This document shows positions 23,991-35,900 of a stretch of 64,000 nt of DNA, in pieces. The notes under the pieces were generated by a model. The model searched no databases, had not been told where the DNA came from, and was given only the letters and a program-made list of their open reading frames with translations. Both the position numbers and the translations under genes were made by a program. Every line of letters starts with the position of its first letter. Within the stretch, counting starts at the first letter, position 1. The stretch comes from Anaerosacchariphilus hominis (lineage in GTDB: Bacteria > Bacillota > Clostridia > Lachnospirales > Lachnospiraceae), in assembly GCF_014290175.1 (NCBI RefSeq), contig NZ_JACOOR010000002.1, positions 1-64,000 of the forward strand. Reading direction: 5' to 3'.

Positions 23991-26318
23991 ATGACAGATT
24001 TAATCGAAACCTTACCCGTGATAGCATTGCGCGGGATGACCATCCTTCCCGACATGGTAATACATTTTGACGTGAGCAGGGAGCGTTCGATCAAGGCCAT
24101 CGAAGAAGCCATGCTGAAAGATCAGAGGACTTTTCTGGTGACCCAGAGGGATCCACAGGTGGAAAATCCGGGATCGGAGGATCTGTACCGCATCGGAACT
24201 ATTGCCTGCGTCAAGCAGGTGATCAAGATGCCTCACAGCGTCATCCGGGTGCTGGCAGAGGGCCTGGAGCGGGCGGAGCTGTCCCAGTTTCATCAGGAGG
24301 ATCCCTATCTGGAGGCGGAAGTGCTCCGCTTTGAGAAGGATACGGAGCTTCAGAACCTGCCGGAGAGCTGCCGGGAGGCCATGGCGCGGAATCTGGGAGA
24401 GACCTTCCAGATGTACTGCGCGGAGAACCCGAAAGGCGGCAAGGAGCTGGCCCGTCAGGTATCCCAGGAGCCGAATCTGGAAAAGCTCATGAGCCAGATC
24501 ATGATCAATCTGCCCCTGTTTTACGAGGATAAACAGAAGCTTCTGGAGGCGGACAGCCTTTCCGACCGGTATGAGCTGCTCTGTCTTCTGATGAATAAAG
24601 AGATCGAGGTCATGCGGTTCAAACGGGAGCTCCAGGAGAAGGTCAAGAACCGGGTGGACAAGAACCAGAGAGAATATCTGCTCCGTGAGGAGCTGAAGGT
24701 CATCCGTGAGGAGCTGGGAGAGGACAATCTCCTGTCTGACGCGGATCATTTCCGGGAGGAAGTGGCGAAGCTGAAGGCCTCCAAAGAGGTCAGGGAAAAG
24801 CTGAACAAAGAAATCAGCCGGTTCCAGAATATGGGAATGAATTCCTCCGAGAGCGCAGTGCTCCGGGGCTACATCGAAACCATGCTGGAGCTGCCCTGGG
24901 ATAAGGCGTCCCGTGACAGCAGCGACCTGAAGCGGGCGGAGGAGATTCTGAATGAGGATCACTACGGCATGGAAAAGGTCAAGGAGCGGGTGCTGGAGTA
25001 TCTGGCCGTGCGGATTCTGACAAAGAAGGGCAGCAGTCCCATTCTCTGCCTGGTGGGCCCGCCCGGAACCGGTAAGACCTCCATCGCCCGGTCCATCGCT
25101 AGAGCCCTGAATAAAAAGTATGTCCGCATTTCTCTGGGCGGCGTCCGGGACGAGGCGGAGATCCGGGGACATCGGAGAACCTATGTGGGAGCCATGCCGG
25201 GCCGGATCGCGGCGGGCATGAAGCAGGCGGGGGTGAAGAATCCTCTGATGCTGCTGGACGAGATCGACAAGGTCAGCAGCGACTACAAGGGCGATACTTC
25301 CTCAGCTCTTCTGGAGGTGCTGGATTCCGAGCAGAACAGCCGCTTCCAGGATCACTATGTGGAGCTTCCCATGGATCTGTCCGAGGTGCTGTTCATTGCC
25401 ACGGCAAACGACGTGCAGACCATTCCCCGTCCTTTGCTGGACCGGATGGAGCTCATCGAGGTCAGCAGCTATACGGAAAATGAAAAGGTACATATTGCCA
25501 GAGAGCACCTGATTGGAAAGCAGATGGAGAAGAACGGCCTGAAGGAAGGACAGCTTACCATCAGTCCCAAAGCACTGGAGCATCTGATTCACAGCTACAC
25601 CCGGGAGGCGGGCGTGCGCCAGCTGGAGCGGAAGCTGGGAGAGGTATGCCGGAAGGCGGCCCGGGAGATCCTGGAGCAGAGCCGGGAGAGTGTCCGTCTG
25701 ACTGAGAATAATCTGGAAAAATATCTGGGCAAGCCCCGGTACAGTTACGATATGGCAAATGAGACCGACGAGGTAGGTATCGTCCGGGGCCTGGCCTGGA
25801 CCAGCGTGGGCGGCGACACCCTGCAGATCGAAGTAAATATCATGCCCGGAAAGGGTGAAATCTCCCTGACCGGTCAGCTGGGTGATGTAATGAAAGAGTC
25901 GGCCCGCACGGGACTGAGCTATATCCGTTCCGTCAGCGGCAGCTACGGTATTGACAAAGAGTTCTTCCGGGAGCATGATATCCATATCCACATTCCCGAG
26001 GGCGCAGTGCCCAAGGACGGTCCCTCGGCCGGAATCACCATGGCTACGGCCATGCTGTCGGCTATGACGGATATCCCGGTTTACGCCCATGTGGCCATGA
26101 CCGGAGAGATCACCCTGCGGGGACGGGTGCTTCCCATCGGCGGTCTGAAGGAAAAGCTTCTGGCGGCGAAAAATGCCGGAATCAAGACGGTTATCGTGCC
26201 GGAGAAGAACCGCCGGGACGTGGCGGAGATTTCCGCGGAGATCAAAAAAGGTCTGCAGATCGTCTATGCGGAGCAGATGGAAGACGTACTGAAAATCGCG
26301 TTTCACGAAAAAGCGTAA
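23991..26318 (+). CDS. lon: ATP-dependent protease La (Lon)
   Basis: A 775-residue Lon protease from ATG 23991; the longer frame from 23937 crosses the upstream hairpin and is not likely translated. The N-terminal substrate-binding domain begins METLP-like ([16 protein letters not shown]), followed by coiled-coil, AAA+ domain with Walker [10 protein letters not shown] and Walker [10 protein letters not shown], and a C-terminal Ser-Lys protease domain: Ser679 in PKDGPSAG and Lys ~720 in GGLKEK. It degrades misfolded and regulatory proteins. Lon and ysxC sit together in many Firmicutes. Confidence 0.97.
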   Translation: MTDLIETLPVIALRGMTILPDMVIHFDVSRERSIKAIEEAMLKDQRTFLVTQRDPQVENPGSEDLYRIGTIACVKQVIKMPHSVIRVLAEGLERAELSQFHQEDPYLEAEVLRFEKDTELQNLPESCREAMARNLGETFQMYCAENPKGGKELARQVSQEPNLEKLMSQIMINLPLFYEDKQKLLEADSLSDRYELLCLLMNKEIEVMRFKRELQEKVKNRVDKNQREYLLREELKVIREELGEDNLLSDADHFREEVAKLKASKEVREKLNKEISRFQNMGMNSSESAVLRGYIETMLELPWDKASRDSSDLKRAEEILNEDHYGMEKVKERVLEYLAVRILTKKGSSPILCLVGPPGTGKTSIARSIARALNKKYVRISLGGVRDEAEIRGHRRTYVGAMPGRIAAGMKQAGVKNPLMLLDEIDKVSSDYKGDTSSALLEVLDSEQNSRFQDHYVELPMDLSEVLFIATANDVQTIPRPLLDRMELIEVSSYTENEKVHIAREHLIGKQMEKNGLKEGQLTISPKALEHLIHSYTREAGVRQLERKLGEVCRKAAREILEQSRESVRLTENNLEKYLGKPRYSYDMANETDEVGIVRGLAWTSVGGDTLQIEVNIMPGKGEISLTGQLGDVMKESARTGLSYIRSVSGSYGIDKEFFREHDIHIHIPEGAVPKDGPSAGITMATAMLSAMTDIPVYAHVAMTGEITLRGRVLPIGGLKEKLLAAKNAGIKTVIVPEKNRRDVAEISAEIKKGLQIVYAEQMEDVLKIAFHEKA

Positions 26319-26339
26319 GACGCGCTGTGGAGAAAGCAT

Positions 26340-26960
26340 ATGATTATTAAAAATGTGAATCTGGAGACGGTCTGCGGTATCACCAGCCGTCTTCCGGAAA
26401 ATGAACTGCCGGAGATCGCCTTTGCGGGCAAGTCCAACGTGGGAAAATCCTCCCTGATCAACGGACTCCTGAACCGCAAATCCCTGGCCCGGACCTCGGC
26501 CCAGCCGGGAAAGACCCAGACCATCAACTTTTACAATGTCAATCAGGCCATGTATCTGGTGGACCTGCCGGGCTACGGCTACGCCAAGGTAACCCAGGAG
26601 ATTCGGGAAAAATGGGGCAAGCTCATCGAGCGGTATCTCCATGGATCCAAGCAGCTGAAAGCAGTGTTCCTGCTCATTGATATCCGGCATGAGCCATCGG
26701 AAAATGACAAGCGTATGTACGAGTGGATCGTCTGGAACGGCTACGACCCGATCATCATTGCAACCAAGCTGGATAAGATCAAGCGCAGCCAGATTCAGAA
26801 GCAGCTGAAGCTGATCCGTACCGGACTGAATGTGAAGCCGGGTACCCAGATCCTGCCCTTCTCCGCGGAGACCAAGCAGGGACGGGACGAGATCTGGGCG
26901 CTGATTGATACACTGATTACGCCGGAAGCGGAGGAACAGGCAGAACTGCCGGAAGCCTAA
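26340..26960 (+). CDS. ysxC: YihA/YsxC-type ribosome-assembly GTPase
   Basis: A 206-residue EngB/YsxC GTPase needed for 50S assembly. G1 is GKSNVGKSS (about residues 31-39), G3 LVDLPGYGYAK, G4 ATKLDKI and G5 FSAETKQG. The C-terminus is a short extension after the G domain, normal for the family. It starts 21 nt after lon and ends 30 nt before the AI-2E-type permease, so the three are probably co-transcribed. Confidence 0.96.
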   Translation: MIIKNVNLETVCGITSRLPENELPEIAFAGKSNVGKSSLINGLLNRKSLARTSAQPGKTQTINFYNVNQAMYLVDLPGYGYAKVTQEIREKWGKLIERYLHGSKQLKAVFLLIDIRHEPSENDKRMYEWIVWNGYDPIIIATKLDKIKRSQIQKQLKLIRTGLNVKPGTQILPFSAETKQGRDEIWALIDTLITPEAEEQAELPEA

Positions 26961-26990
26961 CAGAACAGAAAATCGAAAAGAGGTAAGAAT

Positions 26991-28109
26991 ATGGACAGAA
27001 AGTACTTGAGAAATCTGGTAAACATCGTACTGTTTCTTGTGGGGGTGGTGCTGGTCTGTCTTCTGGTTCCGAGACTGGTGATTTTCTTTATGCCCTTTGT
27101 GGTGGGCTGGATCATCGCCCTGATCGCGAATCCCCTGGTGCGGCTGATGGAGAAGCGGCTGAAGATTGTGCGGAAGCACAGCTCGGCCCTGATCATCGTC
27201 GGCACCATCGCCCTGATCGTGCTGGGCGGCTACGGCATTCTGTCCTGGCTGGTCCGGGAGATCTACGGCTTTATCGGTGTGCTGCCGGATCTCTATGAGG
27301 CACTGCTGGGCGATTTGGAGACCACCAGCGTGAACCTGGCCGGAATCTCCGAGAAGATCCCGCCGGAGCTTCTGGAGAAGCTGTCTGCCACCGTTCACAG
27401 CCTGACGGAATCCCTGGGTAATGTGATCAGTACCATCGGCGTGCCTACAGTGGCGGCCGCCGGAAATATCGCGAAAAATATCCCCAATATCCTGGTGCAT
27501 GTGATATTCACCATCCTGTCCGCTTACTTTTTCATCGCGGAGCGGGACAAAATCATCCAGTGGGGCAGAGAGCACACGCCGGAGGAGCTGCGCTCCAAAT
27601 GGCGTTTCATCACGGAAAAGTTCCGGAATGCCGTGGGCGGCTACTTTAAGGCCCAGTTCAAAATCATGGGCGTGGTGGCGGTGATTCTGTTGGTGGGATT
27701 CTTCATGCTGCATATCAAATACGCCATTCTCTGGGCCATTCTCATCGCCCTTCTGGACTTTCTGCCCTTCTTTGGGACGGGAACGGCCCTGATTCCCTGG
27801 GCAGTGCTGAAAGTCCTGAGCGGCAATTATAAATTTGCCGTGGGCCTGGTGATTATCTATCTGGTGAGCCAATTGGTACGCCAGCTGATCCAGCCCAAGA
27901 TCGTGGGCGACACCATGGGCCTGAATCCGCTGGCCACCATGGTATTCATGTATATCGGTTATAAGATCGGCGGAATCGTGGCTATGATTATTGCAGTGCC
28001 TGTGGGATTGATTCTGATTAATCTTTATGAGGCAGGAACCTTTGATGACATCATTGAGGACGTCCGGGAACTGGCAAAAGGATTGAATGAGTACCGGAAG
28101 GGGAAATAG
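26991..28109 (+). CDS. AI-2E-family (PF01594) membrane transporter
   Basis: A 372-residue polytopic protein with about eight hydrophobic segments. Family marks are the paired helices at the start (IVLFLVGVVLVCLLVPRLVIFFMPFVVGWIIALIANPL), the long soluble loop after the third helix, and the C-terminal DFLPFFGTGTALIPWA and QPKIVGDTMGLNPL motifs. Such proteins are related to TqsA/YdiK and to Na+/H+ antiporters; substrate is not predictable. A likely ribosome binding site is AAAGAGGTAAG. It is convergent with the DUF4364 gene. Confidence 0.9.
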   Translation: MDRKYLRNLVNIVLFLVGVVLVCLLVPRLVIFFMPFVVGWIIALIANPLVRLMEKRLKIVRKHSSALIIVGTIALIVLGGYGILSWLVREIYGFIGVLPDLYEALLGDLETTSVNLAGISEKIPPELLEKLSATVHSLTESLGNVISTIGVPTVAAAGNIAKNIPNILVHVIFTILSAYFFIAERDKIIQWGREHTPEELRSKWRFITEKFRNAVGGYFKAQFKIMGVVAVILLVGFFMLHIKYAILWAILIALLDFLPFFGTGTALIPWAVLKVLSGNYKFAVGLVIIYLVSQLVRQLIQPKIVGDTMGLNPLATMVFMYIGYKIGGIVAMIIAVPVGLILINLYEAGTFDDIIEDVRELAKGLNEYRKGK

Positions 28110-28126
28110 AGTATTTTTACAAACTT

Positions 28127-28639
28127 TTACAGCAGCGCTTTCATCAGCGAAGCATAAATCTCCTGGCTCTTGTCCCGCCAGTGGCCGCAGATGGCCTCTG
28201 CCTGCTCCCGTACCGGAACGGTCAGGGTCAGGTCAATGAGCACCGAATTCTTTTCCAGAACCCGGCAGCGGGCGGCGTACTCCCCGGAGCTGGTCTCGTA
28301 GTAGTCTGCAGGCATGGAAATGTCATTGCGCAGCTCATAGCTGTGTTCCGCCAGAAAGGCGTCGATCTCCTCCCGGATCTGGGAGGAGATTTTTTTGCCG
28401 AAATAGGACAGGGTATTCTGTCCCTCCTTGGTGATGGTGTAAAGAGAGGTATTCCGGACGGACTTCAGCCGGATAAAACGGGCCTCCACCAGCTCCGACA
28501 GGGCGGTCTGGATGGTGAAATAATCCGTATACTCCTTTTCCAGAATAAATTCAGAGATCTGGGCGTTGCTCATGGGAAAGCTGACCCGGTCCAGCATATA
28601 GAGCACAATCAGTTTTGATAAAGTAAGTGTTTCCGCCAT
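28127..28639 (-). CDS. DUF4364-family protein
   Basis: A 170-residue cytosolic protein of the DUF4364 type common in Clostridia. Residues ~5-75 read as a winged helix-turn-helix (TLSKLIVLYMLDRV, SNAQISEFILEKEYTDYFTIQTALSELVEARFI, TLYTITKEGQNTL), followed by a smaller alpha/beta C-terminal part. It is probably a regulator of unknown target. It lies 3 nt downstream of the radical SAM gene on the minus strand and is presumably read from it. Confidence 0.88.
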   Translation of the reverse strand: MAETLTLSKLIVLYMLDRVSFPMSNAQISEFILEKEYTDYFTIQTALSELVEARFIRLKSVRNTSLYTITKEGQNTLSYFGKKISSQIREEIDAFLAEHSYELRNDISMPADYYETSSGEYAARCRVLEKNSVLIDLTLTVPVREQAEAICGHWRDKSQEIYASLMKALL

Positions 28640-28642
28640 AAA

Positions 28643-29575
28643 TCAAATCTCCCTTCCGGCAGGCTCCCAGAGCCTTCCCTGAAATGTATCCCGTATTTTC
28701 AACTCCCGGTGGATATGGTTCAGCACCTGGCGCTTGGCCTGGCTCCACAGGGGAGCCATGAGCAGATCCTTTGGTCCGTCCCCGGTGAGCCGGTGAATCA
28801 CCAGATCCGGACGGCACACCTCCAGGCAGCGGATGACCAGATCCACATAAGCCTCCTCGGACAATACCGAAAAGCCGGGATTCTCATAATAGGAGGCCAG
28901 ATCCGTACCCTTCAGCACATGGAGCAGCTGAAGCTTGATACCGGAGGCGGTGGAAGCGCTGACGAAACGAACCGTGTCCAGCATCCGTTCCGGCGTCTCG
29001 CCGGGCAATCCCAGAATCACGTGAACCACCGTCTCGATGCCCCGGGCGTGAAGCTCCTCCATGGCCCGCTCAAAGACGGCTAGGGGATAGCCCCGCCGGA
29101 TAAACCGGGCGGTATCCTCATGGATGGTCTGAAGGCCCAGCTCCACCCAGACAGGTTTGATCCGGTTCAGCTCCCCCAGAAGCTCCAGAATCTCCGGCTC
29201 CAGACAGTCGGGCCGGGTGGCGATGGACAGTACGGCCACTTCCGGCCGGGTGATGGCCTCCAGAAAGATGGGGCGTAAGTACTCCGCCGGAGCGTAGGTA
29301 TTCGTGTAGGCCTGGAAATAAGCGATATACCGGTTCACCGGCCGCTTTCCGGAGAGGCGCGCCTTGGCGTCCTCGATCTGCTCCGACACGGACAGAGCCG
29401 CGCTGGAAGCAAACTCCCCGGATCCTCCGGCACTGCAGAAGATACAGCCCCGGGTACCCAGCTTCCCGTCCCGGTTGGGACAGCTGCAGCCTGCATTCAG
29501 CGTGAGCTTATACAGTTTTTCACCGAAGCGCTCCCGGACAGCGTCGTTCAGGGAGCGGTAACGGGCCTCAGCCAT
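28643..29575 (-). CDS. TIGR01212-family (YhcC-like) radical SAM protein
   Basis: About 310 residues from ATG at 29575, which follows AAGGAGG on the minus strand; the longer frame to 29635 lacks a binding site. The cluster-binding motif is the variant CSCPNRDGKLGTRGCIFC, typical of TIGR01212 proteins such as E. coli YhcC. Radical SAM barrel elements follow: YFQAYTNTYAP, ATRPDCLEPEILELL, VWVELGLQTIHEDT, then VVHVILGLPGET. The family's substrate is unknown. Paired with the DUF4364 gene. Confidence 0.93.
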   Translation of the reverse strand: MAEARYRSLNDAVRERFGEKLYKLTLNAGCSCPNRDGKLGTRGCIFCSAGGSGEFASSAALSVSEQIEDAKARLSGKRPVNRYIAYFQAYTNTYAPAEYLRPIFLEAITRPEVAVLSIATRPDCLEPEILELLGELNRIKPVWVELGLQTIHEDTARFIRRGYPLAVFERAMEELHARGIETVVHVILGLPGETPERMLDTVRFVSASTASGIKLQLLHVLKGTDLASYYENPGFSVLSEEAYVDLVIRCLEVCRPDLVIHRLTGDGPKDLLMAPLWSQAKRQVLNHIHRELKIRDTFQGRLWEPAGREI

Positions 29576-29756
29576 GGTCCGGGCCTCCTTTTTCAGTCTG
29601 TTTCTATTATAGGTGGAAAGACGAGAGGTTGTCAAGGAAGGGGACAGCTGGGGAGAATCAGCCGGAGCGCCCGGCGCCGGGCAGACTGGCCGACTGTGAA
29701 ATAAAATGGAAAAATATTAAAAAAGTATAAAAATTTGGAGAACTCTACCATGGGGA

Positions 29757-29880
29757 ATATGGTATAATGTTGTTAAACATTATACTCTGCCGAATGGCAT
29801 CCAAAGCGGAGCGGCATATCCGGAGGATATGGTATAATGTTGTCAAACATGATACTCTGCCGAATGGCATCCAAAGCGGA
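29757..29880 (+). repeat. Tandem 70-bp repeat with two operator/promoter copies
   Basis: A unit of about 54 bases occurs twice with a 70-base period (29757-29810 and 29827-29880). Each copy carries an extended -10 (TGGTATAAT, at 29760-29768 and 29830-29838) overlapped by an inverted repeat: in copy 1 GTATAATGTT (29762-29771) pairs with AACATTATAC (29776-29785), perfectly; in copy 2 the right arm is AACATGATAC with one mismatch. Each is followed by an identical GAATGGCATCCAAAGCGGA tail. The giant gene starts 46 nt later. Most likely a duplicated, repressor-controlled promoter. Confidence 0.75.
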
Positions 29881-29925
29881 ACTGATACATTCGGAACAAC
29901 AAAGCATAAAGTGAGGAGAGCACAG

Positions 29926-32900
29926 ATGAAAAAGAGATGGAAAGCAGCAGTCTCCTGGCTGCTTATTATCGCAATGCTGGGAGGCTACGGAGACACCGCC
30001 CTGGCGGCCGGAACCGGCTACGGCGTGCCCCAGAACCCGGAGCAGCAGACGCTGACCGGGGACGACACCCTGACAGGCGCGGCAGACGCCGGGGAGGGGC
30101 CCGCAGCAGAGGAAAGCGGAAGCGCCGGAAACGAAACCGGAAACGCTGGGGAAGCCCGGGAAGAGCAGCCCCAGGGCGGAACGGATGAGACCGACGGGAA
30201 GGGCGGAGAAGAAAAGGGAAGCCCGGAGAAGAGTCAGGAGGAAGGGCAGGAGGATACAGAGCTGACGGAAGCCCCCGATGGGGAAGTGCAGATCCTGACC
30301 GACAGCGTCGAGATCCGGAACCCCTTCGACGCGTTCCGGGAGCAGACGGACGAAGATTTCCCTGCGCTCTATAGCAATGAAACCTATGTGGATTCCTTTG
30401 GCAGCCAGATCAAAGATGAGCTGGCAAAGGAGATTTATGCCCAGATGGTGGACAAGTATGTGACCAGACGGGAAGTGGGAGACGTGGGAAGCCTCAATGT
30501 GGAGAAGGCTCCTACGGTGACCGGAAGCACACAGAGCGAAGTGGGCACAAATCTTCAAAGTGAACTGATGAACAGTCTGAATATGGCAGCGGCTGCATTT
30601 TTAATGGATTACCCTTCCGTATTCTGGATCAAAACTTCCGGCTTGAGCTGGCGGTATTCCCTTTATCAGGATACGCAGAATACGGACGAACCCTATTACG
30701 GCAAAGTCACCACACTGAATATGACGGTGAACGCGACATACAACATCGGAGTCTCCGCCCAGATGGTCAGCGATTTCGACCAGGCCGTAGAGCAGGTGAA
30801 GCAGCAGATCCGGACCGCCGCAGGCGACCACGCGGACCGCTACGAGCTGGTCACAGCCATTCACGACTATCTCTGCGACAAGCTGAGCTACGATACGCCG
30901 GCAGCCAACGGCCTGGGCAGCGACGCCTATGACTATGCCCACGTGGCATCCACGGTTTTTCTCGGCCATAACGGAGACTACAAAGTAGTCTGCGAGGGCT
31001 ATGCGAAAGCATTCAAAGTCCTCTGCGATGAGTTTGACATCCCCTGCGCCCTGGTCATCGGAACCGGAAAGACCAACGGCGGATCCGGCCCCCATATGTG
31101 GAACTATGTCCGCATGGAGAACGGCGGCTGGTACGGCATGGACGTGACCTGGGACGATTCCATCGTAAGCAAAGACTACTTCCTGTCCGGAAGCGAGACA
31201 GAGGGAGCCTGGTACGGTTCCACCTTCTCAGGAGAGCATATCGAGAGCATGCAGATCCTGACAAACGCAGCGGCGCCCTTTGTGTATCCGGTGCTGGAGA
31301 CAGAAGGCTATGTCCATGACTATCAGGGAACCGTGTACACAGATGCGAATGGCGAGTCCGAGCTGTGGATCAGCGATCTGGACGCAAGAAGCCATCTCAG
31401 CAGTGCAGATATACTGAAGATTCTGGAGACCTGCTATCAGGGAAGGCAGTTCCGGGAGATTCACATCGTACGTTCCGGAGACGGGGAAGCTGCATTGAAT
31501 CAGACACTGGAAGCAGAACTGCTGAACGGACTGACCGCTTATCTGACCAAAGAGGGTATGGTTGAGTTCGAACTGTGGGATTCCGAAAAGCAGGAACTGA
31601 CCCAGTGGAGAATGAAAGGTCTCAAGGGCGCCACCGCGGATGTGAATGGCACCGTGACCGTGAAAAGCGGTACGACACCGACTCTGGCAGCGGAGGTAAA
31701 GGGCGTCACCGCAGATGAACTCTCTCTGTATTACTCCTCAGCAGAGGTGAAGAACATCTGGCAGACGGCACTGGACGCATCCGGAGAGGAAGAACTGCCT
31801 CTGTATCTCTACGAAGAAGGCGATCCCCAGGCAGTTACAGGGGGAAGCTATACCCGAATGGAAAGCGACACCTATGGCTCATTGGGAACCCTGTATATCC
31901 GGGATCCGGAAAAGCTGGCAGGGGACACAGTCTATGAGATATCTACCGCATCCTACGACTGGATGATGGAGGAGCAGGGAAATGCGGATCAAGTTCGCAG
32001 TGATATCATCTGTGCGGCTTCTCTGGATCAGCTGCTGGAGAAGATGGATCAGCTGTCGATTCAGGCAGGGGATACGATTCAGATCTTCTGTATTGGCGAG
32101 ACACAGCCGACGCAGATCCCGGCCAGGGTATTTGAAGCGATTGCCCGGTACGGTGCGGTTCTGAACTTCCGTATCGATGGAGAAAAAGAGAATTCCTATT
32201 ATTTCTGGACATTCCGGGGACTGAAGCAGGGAAGCAGATTTGAAGACTTTTCCATGGCCTTCAGTCTGACGGCAGGCGGAAATGGAGCGGCGGATAAGCT
32301 ACTGGGCGCAGGCCAGTATCTGGCATTTACGCCGGAAAGCTCCGCGCCGGACTGCGAGAAAGCAACTCTGTTACTTCGGGAGGAAGGTATCGCTTCTGCA
32401 CTGCGGGAAGGCGAATACCAGGATATCTGGAAAATGACCCAGGGTGAACTGACTTCCACAGGAGAGCAGGCTACGGTATCGCTGGACGGCGATATGCTGG
32501 AAATTAATTCCTGGACAGCCGGAGAGACTTATTTTATCGGAAATATCAATTCTTCCGAGGGCTACGGCTGGAAGCAGGTAACAGACGCCGAGGGCGGTTA
32601 TCGTATGGTTTATATCGCAGATGAGACCGGAGAGCGCCTTCGTGGCTGGCAGCTGATCAATGGAAGAAAATGCTGGTTTGATGAAAATGGTTATCTGGCC
32701 CAGGGTCCCACGAAGGTGGACGGAGTCTGGTATCTGTTCGGAGACTATCTCTATGGAGCGGAGGATCCCGGCGATTACGGACTGCTGACCGGCTATGTAA
32801 ATTACGAAAATGTATGGAACTATTATACCGATACACAGGGAGTCTTACAGACCGGCTGGCAGAAGATCGGGAATGAATGGCATTACTTTGATTCGGACAA

Positions 32901-35900
32901 CCATTTTGCGGAAATCCCTTCTGTACAGGAAGGAAACTGGGTAACCCTGGAGAATGGAAAGCGTTATTACTTCTACTACAATGCCTATCTGCTGACCGGC
33001 TGGCAGACCCTGGAGGATGGACGCTACTACCTGAACGCGGATGGAAGTACCTATACCGGATGGCTCGCTTACGGCGGTTACTGGTACTATTTTGACCAGA
33101 TGGGCGCCCTGCAGACGGGATATATCGAAGCACAGGAGAATGGAAAAACTGTTCATTACTATGTATCTGCTGCAGGAATTCGAGTAACCGGCTGGCAGAA
33201 GCTGCAGGATGGCTGGCATTACTTTGACCCGGAGACCGGAAAAGAGCAGCAGGCAGAGAACATCGGCGGATTCTGGTATCAGATGAATGGCGCGAAATAT
33301 TATTTTGGCGCGGACAGCTGGCTTGCCACCGGATCCCAGTATATCAACGGACATTATTATTACTTTGACAGCACCGGAAAGATGTGCACCGGCCTTCAGT
33401 GGATCGCGGGCAATCCCTATTACTACAAAGAGGATGGTACCCAGGGAACCGGACTCTTTACGGACGGCGGAAAGACCTATTACGCGACTGCTTACGGAGT
33501 CCTTTATCGCGGCTGGCAGAAGGTAGACGGGGAATGGAGATTCTTTGACCTGGATACCGGCGCGGAAAGCCCCTGTGAGATTCAGAGCGATTATTGGGCC
33601 TATGTGGACGGAAAAAGAAGCTATTACTTCATCAATGGCGTATATCTGGCCACAGGCTTCCAGAACATCGAGGATCATCTGTACTATTTTGACGGAACCG
33701 GAAAGCTGCAGACCGGCTTCTTCCGGCTGGGCGCGAATACCTATTACGGCGAACCGGACGGAGAGAACATCGGACAGCTGGCGCTGGGCGCAAAGACCAT
33801 TGATGGAAAAGACTATTATTTCGGCTCTAACTATGTAATGTACACCGGCTGGCAGAAGCTGGACGGAGCATGGTGCTATTTTGATACGGATAAAGAACAG
33901 TACGGCGTCCGGAAAAGCGTAACCTTCCTGGGTGATAACTGGTATGAGGCAGACGGAAAGCGCTTTTATTTCCTGTATGACGCTTATCTGCTGACCGGAC
34001 TGCAGAATATAGGAGGTTATCTGTACTATCTGGATCCGGCCACCGGAGCCATGGTAACCGGAGAAATGCAGATCTGGGGTAACTGGTACTGCTTCGGCGC
34101 AGACGGAAAGATGCAGATGAACGCCATCGTGAACGGCTATGGCTATAATGCCAGCGGCGTGCGGGTAACCGGATGGCAGTACATTGAAAACGCATGGCGG
34201 TACTTTGACCCTGCAACCGGTCTGTATCAGGAGACCACAGCCCTGGGAGATAACTGGTATCAGGTAGGAACTGAGAAATATTACTTCCTCTACGGTTCTT
34301 ATCTGGCCACGGGCTTCCAGTATCTGAACGGACATACCTACTACTTCAGTCCGCAGACAGGAGCGCTGCAGACAGGCATCTTCCGGAACGGAACCAGCTG
34401 GATGTACCTGGGTGAGGACGGCGCGCTTCAGTATGGCTGGATTACCACAGAAAAGGGCAGTTACTACGCAAACGGAGCGGGCGTACTGGTGAGCGGCTGG
34501 CAGAAGATCGACAACCAGTGGTTCTACTTTGATACGGAGACACGGATTCTGGACAAGGGAGCTTCTGTAGACGATGATTACTTTGCTCATGATTCCAGGG
34601 GAAACACCTATTACCTTTACGAGGGCTACTATGTAACCACCGGTTGGGCCTATATTCAGGAAACATGGCATTATTTCGATCCGTCCACAGGTATCATGCA
34701 GACCGGTTTCATCCATGTGGGCGGAGTGGGCTATTATCTGGACGAAAATGGCGTACCCCTGACCGGCTGGCAGACCTATAATGGAGAAACTTATTACTGC
34801 GCCAACGCCTATGGGCAGGTGCTGACCGGGCTTCAGTATGTGGATGGAAGTTATTACTACTTCGGAAGCGCCGGAGCCATGCAGAAGTACTGGCAGCAGA
34901 TCGGATACAATTACTACTACTTCGGTGCTGACGGAAAGATGCGTACGGGCTTCATCGAAGCTTTTGGTACGACCTATTACTGCTACTCCAACGGCGTGAT
35001 GGCTACAGGCCTTCAGTGGATCGAGGGCGCGTACCGCTACTTCAACAGCTACGGAGCCATGCAGTATGGCTGGCAGACCATCAATGGAAACCGGTATTAT
35101 TTCCAGAAATCCCAGAAGGGAGCCATGGCCACAGGCCTGACGGAGATCGAGGGAGATACTTACTATTTCGGTCCCTATGGTAATATGCTGACGGGCTGGC
35201 AGTGGCTGAATAACCGGTATCATTATTTTGACCAGGCAGACGGCAGAGAGCTGGCGATCCGGATCGACGTGGACTACTGGGGAACCGTAGGCACACATCG
35301 GTGCTATTTCGCCAACGGCGTGTCTCCGGTCAGCGGCTTCCAGTATCTGCACGGAGCATATTATTACTTTGACGGAAACTGTTTTCTGCAGGGGGAGGGA
35401 GAGTTCTCTCTCAATGGATCCTATTACCGTGCCAAAGCAGATGGCAAGCTGTACTTGAATGAGTTCTATACGGATCCGGACAGCGGAAAGACTTATTATT
35501 ATGGAGCAGGTCTGTACCGGGTCAGCGGCTGGAACGCCATCGGAAGCGACTGGTATTACTTTGACGGAAGCGGCGTGATGCAGATAGGCCGCATGGACAT
35601 CGCGGGAATCGAGTACTACTTTAATACAAAGGGCCAGTTACAGCTGGGCCTGTTCGAGGCAGACGGAAATACCTACTATACCGGAGGCGGCTGGGCGCTC
35701 CTGAGCGGCTGGCAGTATGTGAACGGCAGCTGGATGTATTTCGATCCGGCCACAAAGGCCAGAAGAACGATTCAGACCTCCGGGGATAACTGGTACGTGG
35801 TAGATGGAAAGACCTACTACTTTGTGAACGGCTGGTATCTGGCTACCGGTTTTCAGGTCATCGGCGGAAAGTATTATTACTTCGACGGCAATGGCGTTAT

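Noticed and set aside
25302..27872. An 856-codon open frame on the minus strand opposite lon, ysxC and the AI-2E gene
   Set aside because: The plus strand there holds three well-conserved genes with intact catalytic motifs; the antisense translation has no recognisable motifs.
29767..29925. Extending the giant protein to the ATG at 29767
   Set aside because: The first 53 codons lie within the duplicated promoter/operator repeat; ATG 29926 has a good ribosome binding site and begins a signal peptide.
32845..35352. An 835-codon minus-strand frame opposite the giant gene
   Set aside because: It arises from the biased codons of the tandem repeats on the plus strand and has no start context or motif.
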